From positions 2,735,751 to 2,799,750 of the forward strand of contig NZ_FOYO01000001.1 in NCBI RefSeq assembly GCF_900111945.1: a stretch of 64,000 nt of DNA, read 5' to 3'. The stretch comes from Litoreibacter janthinus (GTDB taxonomy: Bacteria > Pseudomonadota > Alphaproteobacteria > Rhodobacterales > Rhodobacteraceae). A program made the translations under genes and the position numbers. The notes under the pieces are model-generated. The model did no database searches and was not told the origin of the DNA. It worked only from the letters and a program-made list of their open reading frames with translations. This document shows, piece by piece, positions 56,268 through 64,000 of the stretch (position 1 is its first letter; each line of letters begins with the position of its first letter).

Positions 56268-56353
56268 CAGTCGAGGCCCTTATGTCTTTCGATTTCTGAC
56301 GAACGAAGACCAAGATACCCATCACGCCGCCGAGTTACCACCGCAATTCGGTC

Positions 56354-56695
56354 TCAAACTTCTTTCGCCATGAGCGCGTTGACCAGCTTCTCGCAGCGCG
56401 CGCCAGTCTCGCAGTAAGCCAGAATTGGGCGGGGCAGTGTTTTCAAAAGCTCGGCCATTTTGTCGACGTCTTCATCGGTAGGGCCAGCGGCTTCGATCGG
56501 CAGATATGCGGCTTCCAGACCCGCATAGCTCGCGGCCTGCTTCATCTCATTATACAGGCTTTGGTCAATAGCTTCGCCGTCCGGTCGATTGCTGACAATC
56601 GACTTGAACCCAAGCGTATGGATCAAAGCCAAGTCCTTTGCAGAGGGTTGCGCACTCACGCTGATATCCGGCGTCATCTTCTTAGGTTGAATCAT
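56354..56695 (-). CDS. DUF442 (TIGR01244-type) sulfurtransferase/phosphatase-like protein
   Basis: 113 residues, protein-tyrosine-phosphatase-like fold as in Blh/YgaP-neighbour families: SVSAQPSAKDLALIHTLGFKSIVSNRPDGE, cited by its core LGFKSIVSNRPDGE, then the loop AYCETGARCE. The loop is C-x4-R (Cys-Glu-Thr-Gly-Ala-Arg), shorter than the phosphatase C-x5-R, as is normal in this family. Linked with sulfide detoxification in relatives. Start at 56695 follows AAGGAACAGG; a TTG 90 bases upstream is possible. Confidence 0.85.
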   Translation of the reverse strand: MIQPKKMTPDISVSAQPSAKDLALIHTLGFKSIVSNRPDGEAIDQSLYNEMKQAASYAGLEAAYLPIEAAGPTDEDVDKMAELLKTLPRPILAYCETGARCEKLVNALMAKEV

Positions 56696-56768
56696 TGTCC
56701 TGTTCCTTCCTATGGCACGCAATGCGTGCCGCGTGGCGAAACCAGCCCAGAACGGGCCCGCAAGCCAT
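56682..56768 (-). CDS. Possible 28-residue leader peptide
   Basis: ATG at 56768 with GAAGGG ten bases before it; 28 codons ending TAA at 56682, which overlaps the DUF442 start by 14 bases in another frame. Sequence begins MACGPVLGWFRHAARIACH and ends basic/polar. It lies in the leader that would be made from the Fnr-box promoter. Coding is unproven. Confidence 0.25.
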   Translation of the reverse strand: MACGPVLGWFRHAARIACHRKEQDNDST

Positions 56769-56866
56769 CGCGTTGCGCCCTTCAAACAGCAGCTTTTACA
56801 ACGACACTCGCGACAGGCTGTTGTGCAGGATTATGGATACCCTAAGGTCAATCGGTCGGAAGTGCC

Positions 56867-56880
56867 TTGATCGAGGTCAA
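56867..56880. promoter_or_regulatory. Crp/Fnr-type box upstream of DUF442-channel
   Basis: TTGATCGAGGTCAA, one base from TTGAT-N4-ATCAA. On the minus strand TAGGGT lies exactly where a class II -10 hexamer should be (box centre at about -41.5). Confidence 0.6.
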
Positions 56881-56901
56881 GGCACCGCTCGCCCGAAAGG
56901 A

Positions 56902-57258
56902 TCAGTCCGGCATGAGCTTCGCGCCGGGAATTTTTGCCATTGCAGATTGACTCATCTCAACCAGCTTTCCGGTTTCGGCAGAGTATTGGTCCAGCGCTTT
57001 TTGCACGAACTCGTTCTGAATATGGTGGATATCTTGCAAGGATTTGGCGTGCATCAACTGGTGCTGCGTTTGCACGTCTTCTTTGACGCGTTCCGCAACG
57101 AATCCCAAAACCTCTGCTCCCATATCGCTAAGCGCCTCTGCCCATGCCGTGCCGATTGCAGCGTAGGTGGTCGATCCAGCGGAGTGCACATCTTTCAGTG
57201 CATCCAAACTTGGCATTCCAAAGAAATTCTGGGGTTTTGCTGTGGTTTTCTCGGTCAT
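56902..57258 (-). CDS. Phasin-family protein
   Basis: 118 residues, helical and amphipathic, no signal: NFFGMPSLDALKDVHSAGSTTY, then FVAERVKEDVQTQHQLMHAKSLQDI and FVQKALDQYSAETGKLVEMS (short landmarks: LDALKDVHSAG, HQLMHAKS). Phasins coat polyhydroxyalkanoate granules, and some act as stress chaperones. It is divergent from the VIT transporter with a Crp/Fnr box between. Confidence 0.8.
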   Translation of the reverse strand: MTEKTTAKPQNFFGMPSLDALKDVHSAGSTTYAAIGTAWAEALSDMGAEVLGFVAERVKEDVQTQHQLMHAKSLQDIHHIQNEFVQKALDQYSAETGKLVEMSQSAMAKIPGAKLMPD

Positions 57259-57316
57259 GTCGAAATTCTCCTGATGCTTCTACTCCAGAACTATATCACA
57301 GATCCGACCGCCCGAC

Positions 57317-57330
57317 TTGATCGTGGTCAA
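57317..57330. promoter_or_regulatory. Crp/Fnr-type box between phasin and VIT genes
   Basis: TTGATCGTGGTCAA. Rightward, TAATCT lies at 57353-57358, the exact class II position; leftward, TATAGT lies at 57290-57295, within one base of it. One activator dimer could drive both genes. Confidence 0.7.
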
Positions 57331-57380
57331 GACGCAAGCACCCGTCAGCTCGTAATCTTGTCCAAGTGAAAGGCGCACAT

Positions 57381-58091
57381 ATGATAGACCACGGGCACAG
57401 CACAGAAGAGATAGCCAAGCGCATTGCGGGCGGCGGGCAAGGCACACACTTGCGCGACATGATCTATGGCGGGATCGATGGTGCAGTGACGACCTTTGCC
57501 ATTGTCGCGGGCGTTCAGGGGGCAGGCCTGCCCACGACGGTGATCATAGCTTTGGGCATCGCTAACGTGCTGGCTGACGGATTTTCGATGGCGGCGGGGA
57601 ACTACTCGGGCACCAAGGCTGACCTTGATGATCGCAACCGCCTGAGCGCGATCGAATACCGCCATATCAAGGAATACCCGACAGGAGAGCGGGAAGAACT
57701 TCGGCAAATCCTTGAACTGAAGGGTCTAAGCGGCCCTTTGCTGGACGATGCCACCGACGCCATCGCGAAGCGCCCCGAAAAATGGGTGGAGATGATGCTG
57801 ACCGATGAATACGGCCTATCACCCACCCCGCCTGCCCCAATGGCTGCGGCCATTGCGACTTTTCTAGCGTTCCTTGTTGCTGGGATCGTGCCGCTCCTGC
57901 CGTTTCTGTTCGGCCTTCCTGATCCGTTTCTGATCGCGACTTGCGCGACTGCTTTGGTGTTCTTTGCCATCGGCACCGGCAAAAGCCGCTGGTCCTTGTC
58001 ACCATGGTGGCGGTCCGGATTAGAGACGTTGGCCATCGGCTCGACCGCGGCGGCGATTGCCTATGTTGTCGGAACAATGTTCCATGCCTGA
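57381..58091 (+). CDS. VIT-family iron/manganese transporter
   Basis: 236 residues. VIT1/CCC1 pattern: LRDMIYGGIDGAVTTFAIVAGVQGAGL, cited as DMIYGGIDGAVTTFAIVAG, then GIANVLADGFSMAAGNYSGTKADLD with the metal-site acids, a cytoplasmic helical section with EERE-type residues, and two C-terminal spans. Moves Fe2+ or Mn2+ out of the cytosol. The start at 57381 follows AAAGG, in preference to a GTG 15 bases upstream. Confidence 0.9.
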   Translation: MIDHGHSTEEIAKRIAGGGQGTHLRDMIYGGIDGAVTTFAIVAGVQGAGLPTTVIIALGIANVLADGFSMAAGNYSGTKADLDDRNRLSAIEYRHIKEYPTGEREELRQILELKGLSGPLLDDATDAIAKRPEKWVEMMLTDEYGLSPTPPAPMAAAIATFLAFLVAGIVPLLPFLFGLPDPFLIATCATALVFFAIGTGKSRWSLSPWWRSGLETLAIGSTAAAIAYVVGTMFHA

Positions 58092-58103
58092 ACGAGTCTG
58101 CAC

Positions 58104-58808
58104 CTAAGCCAGCGCGATGTCGCCCCAGATCGGCAAATGGTCTGACGCGCGACGCGCAAGGGGGCCTTCCTCCACGCCGGCATGGCGTAATTGCAACCCC
58201 GCGCTCAATGCGATGCGGTCCAGCGATGCGATCTGTCGGCGTGCATGAAAGGACAGTCCCGGCACATGAACCTCGAACCGGCCTGCAAGTGGCTCCATAC
58301 CGCGATTGGTAGACCATTCATTGAAGTCGCCCGCCACGACTGTTGGCCGATCCGATGCCACCGCTTTCAGGATCGCTTCAAACTGCTGTACGCGGTGGCG
58401 TCGGATCAAACCCAAATGCGCTGCGATCAAATCGACCTCGAACGGCCCGCTCAGCGCCAAATGCACCGCACCGCGCGGCTCCAGCCCCGGCAAGTCAAGA
58501 TGCGTGACCTTGCCCACCGATATCCCTTTCCGCACCAAAACGGCGTTACCATGCCAGCCCAGCCCGACGTCGTTTCGAGCTATAGGTGCCACCGCAAAGT
58601 CGGTTTCCCGCTCGATCAGGCCACGTGAGATGGCCGCAGGGCGCGCGCCAAGACGCAGGTCCGCTTCCTGCAAGGCGACCACATCAGCCTGCAATTCGTT
58701 TATGACTTGGAGAATGCGCGAAGGGTTGCGGCGCTGATCCAGACCACGCGCCTTGCGAATGTTGTAGCTGGCAATGCGTAGCGAAGCGGGTGACTTGGGC
58801 TGGTTCAT
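58104..58808 (-). CDS. Endonuclease/exonuclease/phosphatase-family protein
   Basis: 234 residues. ASYNIRKARGLDQRR, ADVVALQEADLRL (metal glutamate), AAHLGLIRRHRVQQFEAIL, VVAGDFNEW and ASDHLPIWGDI are the successive catalytic motifs of the EEP fold. No signal peptide. It may hydrolyse phosphodiesters in lipids or nucleic acid. It faces the VIT gene with a 12-base gap and no clear terminator. Confidence 0.9.
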   Translation of the reverse strand: MNQPKSPASLRIASYNIRKARGLDQRRNPSRILQVINELQADVVALQEADLRLGARPAAISRGLIERETDFAVAPIARNDVGLGWHGNAVLVRKGISVGKVTHLDLPGLEPRGAVHLALSGPFEVDLIAAHLGLIRRHRVQQFEAILKAVASDRPTVVAGDFNEWSTNRGMEPLAGRFEVHVPGLSFHARRQIASLDRIALSAGLQLRHAGVEEGPLARRASDHLPIWGDIALA

Positions 58809-58860
58809 GGTTGATAGATAGGGCCACTAACCCCACGTTTGAAGGAAGGAGGACCAGAGC

Positions 58861-59517
58861 TTGGCTATAAACCTGAAAAACCAAAGCCCGTTGCTTCTTG
58901 CCTTATGGGGCCTGCTCTTCTTGCTAACGCTGATTGCATTGGGTCTCGGCAGATGGTCGATGGCCTTTGTTGCGCTGGCTACGCTTGGCCTGTCTCTTGC
59001 TCCAAGTATGCTGGCCTCGCGTTTGAAGATCACTTTGCCCGTGCCTTTTGTGGCAACCATCATCGTCTTCGCCTTCGCCACGGTATTTCTGGGCGAGGCC
59101 TTCGGTTTTTACGAACGCTTCTGGTGGTGGGATTTGGCCTTACACGCAGCATCGGCAGTCGGATTCGGCCTGACGGGGTTCCTGTTCGCCTTCATGCTAT
59201 TCGAGGGCGACAGGTTTGCAGCGCCACATTGGGCGCTGTGCCTGATTGCATTTTCCGTGGCAATGACCACAGGCGCATTGTGGGAAGTATTCGAGTTTTC
59301 TATGGACAACGCCTTTGGCCTGAACATGCAAAAGTCAGGCCTAAACGACACTATGCTGGACTTAATTCTCAACGCCGTCGGCGGCGCCATCGGCGCTTTG
59401 GTCGGGTATCTGTACCTGACTGGCACCGAAACAGGCGTGCTGGTACGCCCAATCCAGCAGTTCGTCGCCCTCAACCGAAGGCTCTACCAAAAATCGCGGA
59501 ACCGGCTAAAAAAATAA
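58861..59517 (+). CDS. DUF2238 membrane protein
   Basis: 218 residues, about six membrane spans. The family core WWWDLALHAASAVGFGLTGF and ALWEVFEFSMDNAFGLNMQKSG, with NDTMLDLILNAVGGAIGAL, is present; conserved acids and histidine within membranes suggest ion or proton handling. Function unknown. The start is a TTG at 58861, supported by AAGGAGG 10 bases upstream; there is no better ATG. Confidence 0.78.
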   Translation: MAINLKNQSPLLLALWGLLFLLTLIALGLGRWSMAFVALATLGLSLAPSMLASRLKITLPVPFVATIIVFAFATVFLGEAFGFYERFWWWDLALHAASAVGFGLTGFLFAFMLFEGDRFAAPHWALCLIAFSVAMTTGALWEVFEFSMDNAFGLNMQKSGLNDTMLDLILNAVGGAIGALVGYLYLTGTETGVLVRPIQQFVALNRRLYQKSRNRLKK

Positions 59518-59522
59518 CCCCG

Positions 59523-59825
59523 TTATGATGCCAGATCGAAGCGTCCTAACATTCGACGCAGACGGTCGCGTTCTTCCAACAAGTCCAGCGCCAAGGCTAT
59601 CCCCGGCATGTTGATGCCAAGATCGCGTTCCAGTCGTCGCGCCTTTTTCGCACGGAGCACGCTGACCTGACTGAAGCTATATTCCCGCACGGCTGCGCCA
59701 TAAGGCTCCACCACGCCGTGTTCAATCAGCTCAACCACCCACGCTTCATCAGCATCACAAAACCGGCAAAGCTCGCGCAATGTCAGTTCTCCGAGGGGTT
59801 CGCCCTCTTCGCTATGTAACTTCAT
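59523..59825 (-). CDS. cbpM: CbpM-type chaperone modulator
   Basis: 100 residues, MerR-like helix-turn-helix fold: LTLRELCRFCDADEAWVVELIEHGVVEPYG, cited as ELCRFCDADEAWVVELIEHG, followed by LDLLEERDRLRRML. CbpM binds the J domain of CbpA and inhibits it. The start overlaps the cbpA stop (ATGA), so the pair is coupled. Confidence 0.88.
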   Translation of the reverse strand: MKLHSEEGEPLGELTLRELCRFCDADEAWVVELIEHGVVEPYGAAVREYSFSQVSVLRAKKARRLERDLGINMPGIALALDLLEERDRLRRMLGRFDLAS

Positions 59826-60778
59826 GGTTTGCCCTCCATGTTTGCTCGTGGATCAAAATTTAAATCTTTGGCCATTTGCTCGTAAAGCGCCCGTGCGTTG
59901 TCCGTCGTCACTGGCGGGTTCACGATTTTCAGAACCGCGTAGAGATCGCCCGCCGTTTTGCCCGGAAGCCCCCGGCCCTTCAGGCGCAGCTTTTGACCCG
60001 ACCGCGCGTTTTTCGGGATCGTCACACCGACCTCCCCGCTTGGCGTCGGCATAGTCACTTTGCCACCGAGTGCGGCCTCCCACGGGGCCACAGGCAGGTC
60101 GACGTGTATGTCGCGCCCATCAAGCCGGTAAATCGGATGCGGTGCGAAGGCCACTTCAAGGAACAAGTCCCCTGCAGGTCCGCCACCGATGCCGGGAGAG
60201 CCCTTGCCTTTCAGCCTTATATGCTGCCCTTCGCGCACACCTTTGGGGATTTTGACCGACACGCTGCGGTCTTTCAAAAACATGCGCCCCGAGCCATCCA
60301 TTTCCGGCACCCGCATCGTCAAAACACGACTCGTGCCTTTGAAGGCATCGTCGATATCCAGCGTGACGCGGGCATGTTGGTCTTGCCCCGGCGCTTTCAT
60401 GCCAGACGAAAAGCCCTCAGTCCTACGACCTGAGCGGAACAGGTTTTCAAAGAAGTCGCTGAACGCCGCGTCATCCGGTCCGCCCGCTCCACCTCGGGCG
60501 TTGGAGAATTCGTAGCCTTGATCCCAGTTGGGGGGCGGACGGAAGCCCTGCCCACCGCCTGCAGGCTCGGACCCTAGCGAGTCATAGGCCGCCCGTTTTT
60601 CGGCGTCGCCCAGAACAGCGAAGGCTTCGCCCGCTTCTTTGAATTTGGCATCCGCCTCTTCGTCTGGGTTGACGTCTGGGTGATATTTGCGCGCAAGTTT
60701 GCGATACGCTCGCTTGATTTCGTCTTGAGACGCTGTGCGGTCTACCCCAAGCGCCTTGTAATAGTCTTTGTAGTCCAT
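59822..60778 (-). CDS. cbpA: CbpA-type DnaJ co-chaperone
   Basis: 318 residues. J domain at 1-70 with HPD at residues 34-36 (YHPDVNPDEEADAKF), a Gly-rich linker, then two C-terminal peptide-binding barrels (MRVPEMDGSGRMFLKDRSVSV, FAPHPIYRLDGRDIHVDLPV). No zinc domain, as in CbpA. It stimulates DnaK. Transcribed away from the universal stress gene, with a Crp/Fnr box between. Confidence 0.95.
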   Translation of the reverse strand: MDYKDYYKALGVDRTASQDEIKRAYRKLARKYHPDVNPDEEADAKFKEAGEAFAVLGDAEKRAAYDSLGSEPAGGGQGFRPPPNWDQGYEFSNARGGAGGPDDAAFSDFFENLFRSGRRTEGFSSGMKAPGQDQHARVTLDIDDAFKGTSRVLTMRVPEMDGSGRMFLKDRSVSVKIPKGVREGQHIRLKGKGSPGIGGGPAGDLFLEVAFAPHPIYRLDGRDIHVDLPVAPWEAALGGKVTMPTPSGEVGVTIPKNARSGQKLRLKGRGLPGKTAGDLYAVLKIVNPPVTTDNARALYEQMAKDLNFDPRANMEGKP

Positions 60779-60846
60779 AGTCGGTTCACACTCCGGCCGA
60801 ATAAGCCAATTAGCACCTAGTGTATCACGAAATAGGCCGCCTGCCT

Positions 60847-60860
60847 TTGAGCTATCTCAA
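60847..60860. promoter_or_regulatory. Crp/Fnr-type box between cbpA and usp
   Basis: TTGAGCTATCTCAA, a perfect palindrome of the TTGA-N6-TCAA class. Rightward, TATAAT at 60882-60887 sits at the class II -10 position; leftward, TACACT at 60819-60824 sits exactly there. Confidence 0.7.
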
Positions 60861-60915
60861 GCAGAGCGATGCGTCATCTGCTATAATCGACTCAAATAGC
60901 AACAAGGTGCATGAC

Positions 60916-61770
60916 ATGGAAAATTCAACGATCCTGACCGTCATTGGTGCGAAATGCCCAAATGACGTACTCGCCCCTATCGCCGACATTGCCCGCGCAA
61001 AGAATATCCACTTGGCCTATCTGGCTGTCGGGGCAATTCCCCAGTTCCCGAACTACGGCGTTGGGATGCTTCCCTACGGGACGCCCGTTGTCCCTGATAC
61101 GTGGCAAGACTCGGTTCAGCAGGTTGGGGCCGACCTGAAGATCAAACTGGACGAGATCGAAGATTTCCTGTCCAAGGAAGGCCTGTCAGGTGATGTGAAA
61201 TCCGCCTGTGCGGAGCCGACAGGTCTCACCGACCTTGTCGCTCGTCGCGCTAAGCTTTGCGATTTAGCATTGGTTTGCAATGGGTTGAGAGACGAACCTC
61301 ACACATTCAAAAATGTGTTGGACGGCTTGCTTTTCGGCTCCGCTGCGCCCGTCGTGCTCAACGACTTGGACGGAACCAAAGCGCTCGGCGCTAAGCATAT
61401 TCTTATCGCGTGGAACACAAGCCTTCCTGCCGCTCGTGCGGTCAAGCGCGCCTTGCCGCTGCTTAAACAGGCGGAAACCGTCACGATTGTATGCGTCGAT
61501 CCAGTGATGAGCGAAATGGCGGATGGGGACAACCCCGGCTCCGACTTGGGTAAATGGCTAAGCCATCACGGCTGCAACGTCACGGTGGAGCAGCATCCAA
61601 GTGGCGGCAGGGCGATCTCGGAGTGCTTGCTGGAACGTGCTGAAGAACTGGGCGCGGACCTGATCGTCGCGGGCGCCTATGGCCATTCGAGATTAAGGGA
61701 AACCTTGTTCGGCGGCACCACAGCCAGCCTTGTAGAGCAACGCGGTGTCGCAGTGTTCATGGCCCACTGA
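60916..61770 (+). CDS. Tandem universal stress protein
   Basis: 284 residues, two Usp domains. The second keeps an ATP-binding pattern near the end: DLIVAGAYGHSRLRETLFGGTT, cited as GAYGHSRLRETLFGGTT. The first lacks it. Acts under stress or low oxygen in relatives. The start at 60916 (MENSTILTV) follows AAGGTG; the longer frame is not supported. A consensus TATAAT and the box at 60847 lie upstream. Confidence 0.9.
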   Translation: MENSTILTVIGAKCPNDVLAPIADIARAKNIHLAYLAVGAIPQFPNYGVGMLPYGTPVVPDTWQDSVQQVGADLKIKLDEIEDFLSKEGLSGDVKSACAEPTGLTDLVARRAKLCDLALVCNGLRDEPHTFKNVLDGLLFGSAAPVVLNDLDGTKALGAKHILIAWNTSLPAARAVKRALPLLKQAETVTIVCVDPVMSEMADGDNPGSDLGKWLSHHGCNVTVEQHPSGGRAISECLLERAEELGADLIVAGAYGHSRLRETLFGGTTASLVEQRGVAVFMAH

Positions 61771-61798
61771 CCCTTACCGCCAGCGAAGAAAGAAACGT

Positions 61799-61832
61799 CC
61801 CCGCGCTGCCCATGGGCCGCGCGGGGAATTTT

Positions 61833-61834
<2 letters not shown>
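61799..61834 (+). terminator. Intrinsic terminator after usp
   Basis: CCCCGCG and CGCGGGG arms around a loop holding GCCCATGGGC, then AATTTTTT. It overlaps the last two bases of the convergent katG gene. Confidence 0.75.

Positions 61835-64000
<2,166 letters not shown>

Overview
The window comes from a marine-type alphaproteobacterium of the order Rhodobacterales (Roseobacter group). The evidence is a gene transfer agent (GTA) remnant, an NDUFA12 / mlaD / DUF2155 cluster, an ScfR-type short-chain acyl-CoA regulator, TRAP and branched-chain amino acid transporters, and Crp/Fnr-type boxes of the TTGAT-N4-RTCAA class. Almost all of it is chromosomal core. I see no insertion sequence, CRISPR array or intact prophage. 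The window cuts one gene at each end: the GTA gene on the left and katG on the right.

Layout. 1-1.9 kb: GTA gene orfg1, then a reading frame whose front is the orfg2 terminase and whose rest is the tail of the orfg15 'megatron' protein. 2.1-9.0 kb: fatty-acid synthesis genes on the minus strand (fabD, a lipoprotein, fabG, acpP, fabF) with mltG; a GST-like gene and a VOC gene lie between acpP and fabF. 9.2-11.9 kb: a cytochrome b561-YceI fusion facing a stand-alone YceI gene, then an orphan membrane protein. 12-13.3 kb: rpsF-rpsR-rplI. 13.5-18.2 kb: an orphan membrane protein, tig, tRNA-Leu(UAG), a cysteine-free Hint-like protein, and the NAD(P)HX repair enzymes encoded as two separate genes. 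18.3-20.1 kb: glnB-glnA. 20.2-26.1 kb: a minus-strand signalling block of a single-domain response regulator, a small membrane protein, a transporter-histidine kinase fusion and a FliM/SpoA-like protein, beside scfR. 26.4-31.6 kb: a complete branched-chain amino acid-type ABC operon. 32-34.8 kb: accB, accC, aat. 34.7-38.5 kb: NDUFA12-mlaD-DUF2155 and clpP, clpX, ridA. 38.9-40.1 kb: glycerate kinase. 40.1-48.7 kb: a large Ig-repeat adhesin with its own type I secretion system. 49.3-55.8 kb: an IclR regulator divergent from a GMC oxidoreductase, a TerC protein and a TRAP transporter. 55.8-64 kb: a stress block (K+ channel, DUF442, phasin, VIT transporter, endonuclease/phosphatase, DUF2238, cbpA-cbpM, universal stress protein, katG).

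Three observations stand out. First, the GTA cluster appears collapsed by an in-frame deletion from the terminase ATPase directly into orfg15. Second, three Crp/Fnr-type boxes in the stress block each sit at the class II distance from -10-like hexamers, two of them serving divergent gene pairs, which makes a compact oxygen- or redox-controlled regulon. Third, a 36-base near-perfect inverted repeat between the IclR gene and the GMC gene is a strong operator candidate. The kinase/SpoA block and the adhesin exporter are also worth a second look.
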